Assembly: GCA_037446495.1 (NCBI GenBank)
Contig: JBBIIL010000015.1
Coordinates: forward strand, 1-46,819
Direction of reading: 5' to 3'
Length of the DNA stretch: 46,819 bases
From: CAIXZV01 sp037446495
GTDB taxonomy: Bacteria; Chloroflexota; Limnocylindria; Limnocylindrales; CSP1-4
Program-made: the position numbers and the translations under genes
Part shown: piece by piece, positions 32,879 to 41,347 of the stretch
Layout: the number at the start of each line of letters is the position of its first letter
Position numbering within the stretch: position 1 is the first letter of the stretch
The notes under the pieces: model-generated
What the model saw: only the letters and a program-made list of their open reading frames with translations
The model's database searches: none
What the model was told of the DNA's origin: nothing

Positions 32879-33502
32879 TCAGCCCAGATCGCCTCGCAGA
32901 TACCGCGTGAGCGTCGGGCCAACGAGCCTCCCCAGCTCGTCGGACGACGTGGACGTGATGGGCTCGAGCCGCGCGATGTAGCGCGCCATGGCGAGGCCGA
33001 TCAGCTGGCTGCCGACGAGCGATGCGCGCAGCGCGGCATCGGGCGTCCGCATCAGACTCGCGATCGCCTCAAGCGGACCGTCCACGAGGATGCCACGGAC
33101 CATCGTGGCGGCAACCGCGTCGCTTGTCGCCGAGCGCGCGACGCCCAGGAGCGTGGGCTGGACCTCCGGTCGGTCCCAGAGCGCCACGAAGGTGCGGACG
33201 ATCCGATCGCCCAGCTGCTCCGGCGGACCGGCAGCGATCGACGGGAACAGATCCCCGAGGTTGACGGGAAACTCCATCGCGGCCACGAACAGCTGCTGCT
33301 TGGACCCGAAGTAGTGGTGGACGAGGGCCGGGTCCACGCCAGCCCGCGCGGCCACGTCCCGCACGGAGGTGCCGTCGAAGCCACGCTCGGCGAACATCGC
33401 CCGCGCTGCGGCGAGAATGCGGCCGCGCGTGTCGCCCGAGCCCGGTCGGCGACCTCGCCGTCCGCCCCCCCGCTCCCCCTCCGCCGCTTTGCCTGGGCTC
33501 AC
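32879..33502 (-). CDS. TetR/AcrR-family regulator of the ABC-2 exporter operon
   Basis: A 207-residue repressor. After a basic Gly-rich N-terminus, residues about 25-70 form the TetR DNA-binding domain (RGRILAAARAMFAERGFDGTSVRDVAARAGVDPALVHHYFGSKQQLF). The rest is the variable ligand-binding domain. The GTG start overlaps the permease stop (GTGA), so it is the third gene of an ATPase-permease-TetR operon. It presumably represses that operon through the inverted repeat at 35398-35419. The ligand is unknown. Confidence 0.9.
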   Translation of the reverse strand: MSPGKAAEGERGGGRRGRRPGSGDTRGRILAAARAMFAERGFDGTSVRDVAARAGVDPALVHHYFGSKQQLFVAAMEFPVNLGDLFPSIAAGPPEQLGDRIVRTFVALWDRPEVQPTLLGVARSATSDAVAATMVRGILVDGPLEAIASLMRTPDAALRASLVGSQLIGLAMARYIARLEPITSTSSDELGRLVGPTLTRYLRGDLG

Positions 33503-34647
33503 ACCACGTCCCGGCGGATCGTCCGCGACGCCACCGCGGCGAACAGCACGGCGATCACCGCCAGCACCGCGATGTCCACCTGCACCGCCGCCACGGAGAG
33601 GTCCGCGCCACGGATGAACACCTCGCGGAGGGCGTCCACGGCGTAGTTGAGCGGCATCAGGTGGACCAACGGCTGGAGCACCGAGGGCAGGCTGTCAACC
33701 GAGAACAGGACGCCTGAGAGCAGGAACTGCGGCACCAGCACCACCGGGATGAACTGGATGACCTGGAGCTCGGTGCGGGCGAAGGTCGAGAGGAAGATCC
33801 CTAGGCTGACCGCCCCCAGCGCCAGCAGCAGGACCACGACGAAGGCGAGCAGCGGGCTGCCCGCCATCGCGATCCCCAGCCCGAGCGAGAACTCCGGCAA
33901 CGGCCCCAACGCTGGCACGTGGACGGTCCCGAGCGACCAGCACAGCAGGATGGCCACCTGGATCATGGCGAAGAAGCCGAAGCCGAGGGTGTAGCCGGTG
34001 ACCACCTCGCCGCGCGTCACGGGCGTCGCCATCAGCCGCTCGAGGGTGCCGCCGGTGCGCTCGCGCAGGAACGACACGCCGGTGAGCAGGTACACGAAGA
34101 AGTACAGGAAGAACGCCACGATGGCGGGCGCGAACGGCGCCATCGGGTCGGAGCTCGGCGTGCCGTACACCGTCTCCCGGGCAACGGTGGGCAGGACCAC
34201 GCCCAGCGACGACGCCAGGCCGCCCAGGATCGCCGTGCTGACGGCCTGGATCTGGGCGCCGTCAGCGGCAGCGTCGAGACCCTTGGTGACGAGCGTGATC
34301 TGGGCGCCCGAGGGGCCGGCAAGATTGGCCGGCACGAGGATCGCGATCGTCGACGACCCGTCGCGGACGGCGGCACGGGCCGCATCGGGCGAGTCGACCT
34401 GCGTCACCGTCATGCCCGCGTGGGTCAGGGTGGTGCCGATCTGCTGCGCCACGAGGGTCGCGGCGGGCCCGGTACCCTCGCTCGCGATGGCGACGCGGAC
34501 CTCCGGCGCCGTCGAGCCGCGCAGGATGAACGTGAGCAGGCCCGTGACCACGATCGGGGCGATGAACAGGAGGGCGAGTGACGGCCGGTCGCGCCGGATC
34601 TCGATGATCACGCGGCGGACGATGGCCCGCAGGCGTCGCGGGTTCAT
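33499..34647 (-). CDS. ABC-2 type transporter permease
   Basis: A 382-residue membrane protein of the ABC-2 family. One N-terminal helix (residues about 22-43) is followed by a large extracytoplasmic loop of about 130 residues and then five helices (FAPAIVAFFLYFFVYLLTGVSFLRERTGGTLERLMATPVTRGEVVTGY is the typical coupling region). This YhiH-like layout is found in drug and lipid exporters. It starts within the ATPase stop (ATGA) and ends within the TetR start. Confidence 0.9.
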   Translation of the reverse strand: MNPRRLRAIVRRVIIEIRRDRPSLALLFIAPIVVTGLLTFILRGSTAPEVRVAIASEGTGPAATLVAQQIGTTLTHAGMTVTQVDSPDAARAAVRDGSSTIAILVPANLAGPSGAQITLVTKGLDAAADGAQIQAVSTAILGGLASSLGVVLPTVARETVYGTPSSDPMAPFAPAIVAFFLYFFVYLLTGVSFLRERTGGTLERLMATPVTRGEVVTGYTLGFGFFAMIQVAILLCWSLGTVHVPALGPLPEFSLGLGIAMAGSPLLAFVVVLLLALGAVSLGIFLSTFARTELQVIQFIPVVLVPQFLLSGVLFSVDSLPSVLQPLVHLMPLNYAVDALREVFIRGADLSVAAVQVDIAVLAVIAVLFAAVASRTIRRDVV

Positions 34648-35408
34648 GCGACAGCCTCAGTCTCGCCGGCGAACCGCAGGAACGCGGCCTCGAGGTTGTC
34701 GGTGCCTGCCTCCGCACGGAGCGCGGTGCCGGTTCCCCGGGCGATCACGAGCCCGGCGCGGATGAACAGCAGCTCGTCGCAGCGGTCGGCCTCGTCCATG
34801 ACGTGGCTCGACACGACGATCGTGGTGCCCGCGTCGGCGAGCCGGCGGAAGTGGCTCCAGAACTGGACCCGGAGGAGCGGGTCCACGCCCACGGTCGGCT
34901 CGTCGAGGAACAGCACGGGCGGCCGGTGCACGAGCGCGCAGGCGAGCGAGAGGCGTCGGCGCTGTCCGCCCGACAGCGTGGCGGCGATCGACGTCGCACG
35001 GTCAGCCAGGTCGACCAGCCGCAGCGCCTCGTCAACCTGCGTCGGGTCCTCCACGCCGTACGCCGCCGCGAAGAAGCGGGCGTTCTCCCCAGCGGTCAGC
35101 GACGGGTACACGCCGTCGCCCTGGGTCATGTACCCGATCCGGGCGAGGTTCGCGCGGTCCGGCATCCGGACGCCGAGGACGCGCGCCTCCCCCTCGGTGG
35201 CTTTCGTCATGCCGGTGAGCAGCCGGATCAGCGTGGTCTTGCCGGAGCCGTTGGGACCGAGCAGGCCGTAGATGCGACCGGGCGCGAGGTCGAAGGTCAT
35301 GCCGTCCACCGCCCTCACCGGCCCGAACTGCTTGACGAGCCCGACCGCCCGGATGGCAATCTCCCCGGCGTCGGGAGCCGGGCGCTTGGCCGATGAGGAA
35401 TTCGTCAT
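34644..35408 (-). CDS. ABC-2 transporter ATPase
   Basis: A 254-residue nucleotide-binding subunit with Walker A LLGPNGSGKTT, the Q-loop near YMTQGDGVYPSLTAGEN, signature LSGGQRRRLSLACAL, Walker B VLFLDEPTVGVDP and the H-loop SSHVMDEADRCD. It energises the permease encoded downstream. The ATG at 35408 lies 8 nt from a TAGAAT -10 box and inside an inverted repeat, so the transcript is probably leaderless and the start codon itself lies in the operator. Confidence 0.92.
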   Translation of the reverse strand: MTNSSSAKRPAPDAGEIAIRAVGLVKQFGPVRAVDGMTFDLAPGRIYGLLGPNGSGKTTLIRLLTGMTKATEGEARVLGVRMPDRANLARIGYMTQGDGVYPSLTAGENARFFAAAYGVEDPTQVDEALRLVDLADRATSIAATLSGGQRRRLSLACALVHRPPVLFLDEPTVGVDPLLRVQFWSHFRRLADAGTTIVVSSHVMDEADRCDELLFIRAGLVIARGTGTALRAEAGTDNLEAAFLRFAGETEAVA

Positions 35409-35419
35409 GCGATGAATTC
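35398..35419. promoter_or_regulatory. Inverted repeat over the ATPase start codon, candidate TetR operator
   Basis: GAATTCGTC and GATGAATTC are 9-bp arms with one mismatch separated by ATGC. The repeat spans the ATPase ATG (35406-35408) and overlaps the candidate -10 box. It is the obvious site for the TetR-family protein encoded at the end of the operon. Confidence 0.5.
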
Positions 35420-35421
35420 TA
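35416..35421 (-). promoter_or_regulatory. -10 box TAGAAT of the ABC-2 exporter operon
   Basis: TAGAAT on the minus strand ends 8 nt before the ATPase ATG (an overlapping TATAGA is also possible). It lies in the 82-bp gap after the MFS gene, which contains no other feature. Confidence 0.45.
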
Positions 35422-35490
35422 TAGCCGCGGTGGGTGGCGCGGACATCGAGTCCGCAGGGCGGCTCGGCCCCTCGGTCGCGGTCCTGGCGA

Positions 35491-36675
35491 CTACGCCGCG
35501 CGAGGCGACGCCAGAGATGCCGTCCCATCCGCGCGGGGCAGGCTGAACCACCCGACCGCGACGCCGGACGCCGCAGCCGCAGCCGCCAGCCCGAACACGG
35601 CGACCGGCCCCGGCCCGGCCCACAGGAGCCCACCGCCCACGTTGGCGACGAATGCCGCCACGCCCGCGGTGGCCAGCGACAGCAGCGACTGCCCCGATCC
35701 CTGCAACGACGGCGGGAGCAGGGCACGGATCGTGGTGACACCGCCGACCCACATCCCCGACCACGCGACGCCGTAGAGTACCGACGCGGCGATGATGTGC
35801 TCCGGCGTGGGCGCGAGGGCGAACCACGCGAACACGACCGCCAGCCCCGCGAAGGCACCCGCCACGACAGGGCGCGGCCCGAACCGCGCGAGCAGGCGCG
35901 AAATCACCGGCATCGCCACGACCTCGACGGCCGCGGTCGTCCCCGCGGCGAGGCCGATCGTGCCCGACGCCCCGCCCAGGCGCGCGATCTGCAGCGGCAG
36001 GAAGGTGAGGGCCGCGAACACCCCGACATTCGCGAGGCCGAACGCGAGCAGGACGCCCGGCAGGCGCGGCTGCACCGCGAGCGCCTGGCGCACGGCCCCG
36101 CCGCGTCCAGCCACGGGGCGCGCCCGGGCGACGTCCGGAATGCCGAGCGCGATCAGCGACGCGAGCAGGGCCAGCGCCACGAACGCCGGCACTGCCGCCC
36201 CGTATCCGGTTGCCTCGAACAGGGCGCCCGCGACCAGGGTCGCCACCGCAAACGACGCGCTCTGCAGCGCACGGACGGGACCGTACTGGCGTCCGGGATC
36301 GGCGAGCGTGTTCACCGCAAGCGCGTCCTGGAGCGGGAACAGCAGTCCGTACAGGCTTGCGAACACGAGGTACGCGAATCCCACGGCGACGAGGGGCAGG
36401 GGCAGGGCGAAGACGGCCAGGACGGCTGCCGACAGCCCCATGGCCAGCGCGAGCGCGCGCCCGCGTCCCAGCACCACATCAGCGAGGTGGCCCCACACGG
36501 CGGCGACCCCGACATACGCGGCGGACACGGCGGCGCCGATCAGGCCGAGCCAGGTCGGCGAGATGCCGCGCTCCACGAGGATCGCCGGGGCGAACGGCGT
36601 GAACACCGAGTTGACGACGCCGTTCACGACGAACAGCAGGACGACGAGGCCGACGGCGCGGCCGGGATGCGGCAT
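35491..36675 (-). CDS. Major facilitator superfamily transporter
   Basis: A 394-residue membrane protein with about 12 predicted helices and a short central cytoplasmic loop (RARPVAGRGGAVRQAL). The sequence between helices 2 and 3 (GHLADVVLGRGRAL) and the PLQDALAVNTL region resemble the LacY-like/nucleoside-proton symporter branch of MFS. The substrate cannot be assigned. Its ATG is 17 bp after the fgd stop on the same strand, so the two are probably co-transcribed (fgd first). Confidence 0.85.
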   Translation of the reverse strand: MPHPGRAVGLVVLLFVVNGVVNSVFTPFAPAILVERGISPTWLGLIGAAVSAAYVGVAAVWGHLADVVLGRGRALALAMGLSAAVLAVFALPLPLVAVGFAYLVFASLYGLLFPLQDALAVNTLADPGRQYGPVRALQSASFAVATLVAGALFEATGYGAAVPAFVALALLASLIALGIPDVARARPVAGRGGAVRQALAVQPRLPGVLLAFGLANVGVFAALTFLPLQIARLGGASGTIGLAAGTTAAVEVVAMPVISRLLARFGPRPVVAGAFAGLAVVFAWFALAPTPEHIIAASVLYGVAWSGMWVGGVTTIRALLPPSLQGSGQSLLSLATAGVAAFVANVGGGLLWAGPGPVAVFGLAAAAAASGVAVGWFSLPRADGTASLASPRAA

Positions 36676-36692
36676 GGCGCGGCGGGCGCCGG

Positions 36693-37697
36693 TCAGCTGA
36701 AGCGAGCCCGCAGCCGCGGGAGGATCAGCTCGCCGTACCGTGCGATGGCCGCCTCCTGGGCCTCGCCCGGGAAGTGGAAGACCAGGTGGTTGAACCCGTA
36801 GGCGAGATAGGGCGCAATCTGCTCCACGTGCTCGTCGGGGTCGGAGGAGACGAGCCAGCGCTTGTGCGCGTAGGGCTCGGCCTCCTTGGCGGCCTCCTCC
36901 ATCGCGAGCGCGTCGTGGATGTCCATCTTCTTCTCGGCGGGGAGCGCGAGCGCCGCCCAGACCTTGGTGTCCTCGAACGCCTGGTCCCGGTCCGTGTCGA
37001 ACGAAACCTTCATCTCGATCATCTTGTCCATCGTCGAGGCGTCGCGGCCCGCCTTCTCCGCGCCCTCGGCGAGGCCCGGCAGGAGCGTCTGGGTGTAGAG
37101 CTCCTCGCCCTTGCCGCTGGTGCAGATGAGCCCGTCCGCGATCCGCCCCGCCAGGCGCGCGGCGGCCGGCCCGGAGGCGGCGATGTAGATGGGCACGGGC
37201 TGGTCCGGCCGGTCGTAGATCGTGGCGTTGGCCGTGCGGTAGTACTCACCCTCGATGGTCAGGCGCTCGCCAGCCCAGAGCTGCCCGATCAGCCCGACGC
37301 TCTCCTTGAGGCGCGCGAACCGCTCGCTCTGCTCGGGCCACGGCACGCCCACGGGCGTCTCGTTGAGGCTCTCGCCAGTGCCCACGCCGAGGATCACGCG
37401 GCCGGGCGCGAGCAGCCCGAGCGTCCCGAACGCCTGCGCCACGACGGCGGGGTTGTAGCGCAGCGTGGGGGTCAGGACGGAGGTGCCCAGCACCACCCGC
37501 TTCGTCGTCTGTGTCGCCGCGCCGAGCCAGACGAGCGCGTTCGGCGCGTGGCCGTCGGTGTGGCGCCAGGGCTGGAAGTGGTCGCTGGTCCAGACCGAGT
37601 CAAACCCGGCGTCCTCGGCGGCGACCGCGAGGTCGAGGAGGCGCTGGGGCGGGAACTGCTCGGCGGAGGCCTTGTAGCCGAGGCGGAGGGCGGGCAT
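36693..37697 (-). CDS. fgd: F420-dependent glucose-6-phosphate dehydrogenase
   Basis: A 334-residue LLM-family enzyme that oxidises glucose-6-phosphate and reduces F420. By comparison with my memory of the mycobacterial Fgd1 sequence, F420-site and catalytic residues align: D39-H40-F-Q-P-W44, T72-S73-V74, and G106-T-G-E109 with E109 the active-site acid. The three substrate-phosphate ligands align with K196, K257 and R280. Long blocks such as GYKASAEQF, HFQPWRH, CTSGKGEELYT and SDPDE are shared. This makes it the likely source of reduced F420 for the LLM and PPOX proteins at 4.6-8.5 kb. The start is ATG 37697 with AAGGAG upstream. Confidence 0.9.
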   Translation of the reverse strand: MPALRLGYKASAEQFPPQRLLDLAVAAEDAGFDSVWTSDHFQPWRHTDGHAPNALVWLGAATQTTKRVVLGTSVLTPTLRYNPAVVAQAFGTLGLLAPGRVILGVGTGESLNETPVGVPWPEQSERFARLKESVGLIGQLWAGERLTIEGEYYRTANATIYDRPDQPVPIYIAASGPAAARLAGRIADGLICTSGKGEELYTQTLLPGLAEGAEKAGRDASTMDKMIEMKVSFDTDRDQAFEDTKVWAALALPAEKKMDIHDALAMEEAAKEAEPYAHKRWLVSSDPDEHVEQIAPYLAYGFNHLVFHFPGEAQEAAIARYGELILPRLRARFS

Positions 37698-37775
37698 TCG
37701 GGCTCCTTGCGGTGTCGGGAGCGGGTCAGGGACGGCGGGGCGGGCTCGGGCGCCCGTCCTCCGCTGATTGTCGCA

Positions 37776-38669
37776 TCAGCCCGCGATCGCGAGCACCGCC
37801 GCCCCCAGCAGGACCATCACGGACCCCGACAGCCGCAGCGTGGTCTCGCGCCGCGTCACGGCCTCGCGCAGTTGGAGGACCCCATACGCAGAGGTGATCA
37901 GCACCGCCGACTCGCGGAGCGGCCCGACGAGGGACACCTCGGCGCGTGAGAGGGCGAACAGGATCAGCGAGTAGGCGGCGAGGGTCAGCATGCCGGCGAT
38001 CATCGCCGTGCGGAGGTTGAGACTGCCCGCCTCGGCCGCGAAGGCGCCCCCAGCGAGGCGGGGCCGGGCGATGTCGATCAGCCCGAGGCCGGCGGCCGCC
38101 ACGCCCCACAGGATCGCGGCGTAGAGCCATGGCGCGGTGAGCTGCACGCCCACCCTGTCGAGGCTCGTGTAGGTGGCGATCATCAGCCCGGTCAAGAGCG
38201 CGAAGCCGGCCGCGCTCCGATGCCCGGCGTGGACGCTCTGAAGGAAGCGCCACGGCCGCTGGACGGTAAGCAGACCCGCGAGCAGCAGCAGCACGCCCGC
38301 CACCGCGCCGGGCGCCAGCCGCTCGCCCAGCACGGTGATCCCCACGATCACGATGAGCAGCGGCGCGCTCCCCCGAGCCAGCGGCGACACGGTCGAGAGG
38401 TCGCCGCGCCGGTAGGCGGCCGCGAGGAAGACGAAGTAGGCGATCTCGGCGAGGCCCGAGAGGAACCCGATGACGAGGGCCTGCTGCGGGATCGCCGGCT
38501 GCCCGAACACGAACCAGCCGAGCGCAGCGGTTGGCGCCAACACGCAGAACGCGGCGATCATCCCGACGGTCGCGGTCCGCAGCGGGTCGCCGGCCGTCTT
38601 GAGCAGGATGTTCCAGGTGGCGTGCATGACCGCCGAGACGAGCACGCAGGCGAGGGCGATGGAATCCAC
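37776..38669 (-). CDS. EamA/DMT-family transporter
   Basis: A 297-residue membrane protein with about ten helices in two homologous halves, typical of drug/metabolite transporters (VLVSAVMHATWNILLKTAGDPL at the N-terminus; SLVGPLRESAVLITSAYGVLQLREAVT in the second half). Substrates range from amino acids to drugs and are not predictable here. The GTG at 38669 lies 7 nt from a TAGACT -10 box, so it should be leaderless. It ends 78 bp before fgd on the same strand and may extend into it. Confidence 0.85.
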   Translation of the reverse strand: MDSIALACVLVSAVMHATWNILLKTAGDPLRTATVGMIAAFCVLAPTAALGWFVFGQPAIPQQALVIGFLSGLAEIAYFVFLAAAYRRGDLSTVSPLARGSAPLLIVIVGITVLGERLAPGAVAGVLLLLAGLLTVQRPWRFLQSVHAGHRSAAGFALLTGLMIATYTSLDRVGVQLTAPWLYAAILWGVAAAGLGLIDIARPRLAGGAFAAEAGSLNLRTAMIAGMLTLAAYSLILFALSRAEVSLVGPLRESAVLITSAYGVLQLREAVTRRETTLRLSGSVMVLLGAAVLAIAG

Positions 38670-38675
38670 GCGGGG

Positions 38676-38681
38676 AGTCTA
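38676..38681 (-). promoter_or_regulatory. -10 box TAGACT of a probable leaderless promoter (DMT gene)
   Basis: TAGACT on the minus strand is followed by six bases and the GTG of the transporter gene. Confidence 0.45.
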
Positions 38682-38735
38682 CGGGCCGGGTCGCCTCCGG
38701 CGGCGGGCCCGCCGAGGGTGGCGTCGTCGTCGTCG

Positions 38736-40430
38736 TCAGCGCGCGACGTCCCTCCGGGTCATCCCCCACGCCCCCAGCCCGATCCCGCCGAACGCGATCG
38801 CGAGGCAGGCGACGATGCCGACCGGGTCCCAGGTGCCGAGCATCGGCTGACCCATGTGCGCCGTCAGCGCAAGCTGGTGGAACCAGTCGGGCAGGTTGAG
38901 GGGGGCCGAGAGCAGGTCGATGAGGTAGGTGACGATCACGATGACGGCCGTGATCTCGGCCGCCAGCGAGGTTCGCCACAGGCCGCCCACGGCCACGCCG
39001 ACGCCGACGAACGCCGCGGCGACGAGCCCGAACGACGCGGAGCCGAGGAGCGCATCGCCGGCCGCGGCCCCCCCTGCCGCCGAGCCGACAAGGATCCCGA
39101 CGACCCACAGGGCGGTCGCCACGACCACCGCGAGCAGGGCGCCGACGCCCCCTGCGACAACCCACATCGCGCGCGACAGCGGCGTGGAGAGCACGACCTC
39201 GAGGCGACCGTCATTCTCGTCCGAGGCCCACTTCGACACGAACGTGGCGGCCGCGAAGCCGGCCACGATGAGGAACAGCTCGAGGTAGAGCTGGAGCCAG
39301 GCGCCGGGCGTCGCGAAGTCGAAGCCCGGGAAGATCCTGCCGAACGCGTCGGACAGGCCCGGGTCCTTGCCGATCGTGTCCGAGAAGGAGCCGACCAGCG
39401 ATGCGAGCATCGCACCCCAGAACGCCAGGCCGAGACCCCACGCCAGGGCTCGCGGCAGCTGGTCGCCGAAGGCGCGGCTCACCGGCCCCCTGACACCAAG
39501 GACGCCGTCGGGCAGCGAGGGCAGCGACAGCCCCGTCGTGACGCCGAGGTCTCGCCGGCCGAACAGCTCGACCCCGATCCCGATCAGCACGACGCCCACA
39601 ATGCCGACGGCCAGGACCGGCCCCCAGTCGTAGATCCCGACCAGCGGGATGTTGTCGTAGGTCCAGTAGAACGGGCTCAGGTGCCGCAGCGGGCCGCCCA
39701 CGTCGAGCCCGCTGACCAGCCAGGTCAGGAGCATCGCGAGCGAGGCGATGCCGGCCGAGCCGCCTCGCCCGAGGTACGGCGCGAGCACCAGGGTCAGGCC
39801 GCCGAAGAACATGGCGGTGAACCCGATCGAGATCGCATAGGCCAACGAGGATTCGAGCGGGATCCGGTCGCCGAGTGACGCGTCGCCGAACGCGTAGGCG
39901 CTCAGGGTCTGCATCACGGCCAGCACGACCAGCGCCGCCCAGACCGCCGTGAGGTGGGCTGCGATCTTCTCGATCGCGATCCGCCGCTTGCCGAACGGCG
40001 AGGTCGCCACGATGTCGAGGCTGCCCTTGGCGGACTCGCCGGCGAGCGTGCCCGACAGGGCGAGGATCGACCACAGCGCGGTGCCCAGGCTGAACAGCGA
40101 GCCGTACTTCCAGGTGACGTACCCACCGAGGGTGCCCAGCTTGTCGCCCATGAGCGTGACGTTGCCGAACATGTTGACCATCGCCGCCGGCATGCTGCCG
40201 ACGAGCGTTCCCAGCTCCTTGCGGACCTCCGGGGTCGGGAACACGGTGCCGATCGCCGCGCCGAGCACGAGCGCCAGTCCGCCGAACATGCCGGCGGCGA
40301 TGATGAACGACAGTCGCGAATCACGAATCGTCTTGCCGTAGATGCTGCCGAGGCCGTAGACGCGCTTGTACAGCGGGATCGGCGGGAACGTTGCCGCGGG
40401 ATGGCGCGGCGCGCCGGCGCTAGCGGCCAT
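38736..40430 (-). CDS. ABC exporter permease, two tandem ABC-2-like halves
   Basis: A 564-residue membrane protein with about 12 helices arranged as two repeated halves. Each half shows the pattern (STDG-like) GESAKGSLDIVATSPFGKRRIAIEK and SDENDGRLEVVLSTPLSRAMWVV, the cytoplasmic coupling segments of ABC-2 permeases. Such double-length permeases occur in antibiotic exporters of the tetronasin-efflux type. Its ATG overlaps the ATPase stop by 11 bp; it is the last gene of a TetR-ATPase-permease operon. Confidence 0.88.
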   Translation of the reverse strand: MAASAGAPRHPAATFPPIPLYKRVYGLGSIYGKTIRDSRLSFIIAAGMFGGLALVLGAAIGTVFPTPEVRKELGTLVGSMPAAMVNMFGNVTLMGDKLGTLGGYVTWKYGSLFSLGTALWSILALSGTLAGESAKGSLDIVATSPFGKRRIAIEKIAAHLTAVWAALVVLAVMQTLSAYAFGDASLGDRIPLESSLAYAISIGFTAMFFGGLTLVLAPYLGRGGSAGIASLAMLLTWLVSGLDVGGPLRHLSPFYWTYDNIPLVGIYDWGPVLAVGIVGVVLIGIGVELFGRRDLGVTTGLSLPSLPDGVLGVRGPVSRAFGDQLPRALAWGLGLAFWGAMLASLVGSFSDTIGKDPGLSDAFGRIFPGFDFATPGAWLQLYLELFLIVAGFAAATFVSKWASDENDGRLEVVLSTPLSRAMWVVAGGVGALLAVVVATALWVVGILVGSAAGGAAAGDALLGSASFGLVAAAFVGVGVAVGGLWRTSLAAEITAVIVIVTYLIDLLSAPLNLPDWFHQLALTAHMGQPMLGTWDPVGIVACLAIAFGGIGLGAWGMTRRDVAR

Positions 40431-41334
40431 CGGACCCTGCCTCGACGGCCTCGCGGCCGTACTGCGCCAGGAACGTCTCCTCGAGCGACGGCTCGCGCGA
40501 GACGAAGTCGAGCAGCTCGTACTGGGCGGCGGCGCGGACGACCGGCGTGATCGTGCCAGCGACCCGCATCCGCAGGACGTGGTCCTCGGCGACGACGTCG
40601 CTCACGCCCGGCAGGTGGGCGAACGCGTCGGACGGCACCGGCCCGGCGAAGCGGAGCTCCACCTGGTGGTGCGCCAGGTCGCGCAGCCCCTCGACCGTGT
40701 CGAGCTTGGCGATCTGGCCGTCTCGGATGATGGCGACGCGGTTGCAGCTCTTCTCGACCTCGGACAGGATGTGCGAGGAGAGGAACACGGTCGCGCCGTC
40801 GGTCACGCACTCGCGGAGCGTGTTGAAGAACGTCTGCTGGACCAGCGGGTCGAGACCCGACGTGGGCTCGTCGAGGACCAGCAGCTCGGGCTTGTGCTGG
40901 AGGGCGGCGATCACGCCGACCTTCTGCTTGTTGCCCTTGCTGTACTCCTTGAACCGCTTGCCCGTCTCGAGCTCGAACCGCTCGATGAGCGAGGCCTGGT
41001 AGACGGGGTCGACGCCGCCGCGCAGGTTCGCGAAGTACTCCAGCGTCTGCTTGCCGGTCAGCCGGTCGTAGAGCGTGAACTCGCCAGGGATGTAGCCCAC
41101 GCGCTTGTGGATCGCGACCGGGTCGGCGGTGGATCCGATGCCGAACACCGTGGCCCTGCCGCTCGTCGGCCGGATGAGGTCGAGCGTCGTGCGGATGGTC
41201 GTGGTCTTCCCGGCGCCATTCGGACCCAGGAAGCCGAAGACCTCGCCCTGCTGCACCTCGAGGTCCACGTCGATGATCCCGCGGCTCCTGCCGTAGGACT
41301 TGGTGAGCTTCTCGAGGGCGATGACGGGGGTCAT
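40420..41334 (-). CDS. ABC exporter ATPase
   Basis: A 304-residue nucleotide-binding subunit: Walker A FLGPNGAGKTTTIR, signature YSKGNKQKVGVIAAL (a variant LSGGQ), Walker B LLVLDEPTSGLDP, H-loop SSHILSEVE. A C-terminal domain of about 80 residues (residues 225-304) is found in drug-exporter ATPases of this group. The ATG at 41334 has AAGGAG about 8 nt upstream and lies 13 bp after the TetR stop. It works with the double-length permease encoded next. Confidence 0.92.
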   Translation of the reverse strand: MTPVIALEKLTKSYGRSRGIIDVDLEVQQGEVFGFLGPNGAGKTTTIRTTLDLIRPTSGRATVFGIGSTADPVAIHKRVGYIPGEFTLYDRLTGKQTLEYFANLRGGVDPVYQASLIERFELETGKRFKEYSKGNKQKVGVIAALQHKPELLVLDEPTSGLDPLVQQTFFNTLRECVTDGATVFLSSHILSEVEKSCNRVAIIRDGQIAKLDTVEGLRDLAHHQVELRFAGPVPSDAFAHLPGVSDVVAEDHVLRMRVAGTITPVVRAAAQYELLDFVSREPSLEETFLAQYGREAVEAGSDGR

Positions 41335-41347
41335 GGGCACTCCTTCC

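Noticed and set aside
36693..37697. Apparent loss of a phosphate-binding lysine in Fgd
   Set aside because: A first alignment placed a glutamate opposite the lysine. Correcting for a two-residue gap puts K257 at that position, so the site is intact.
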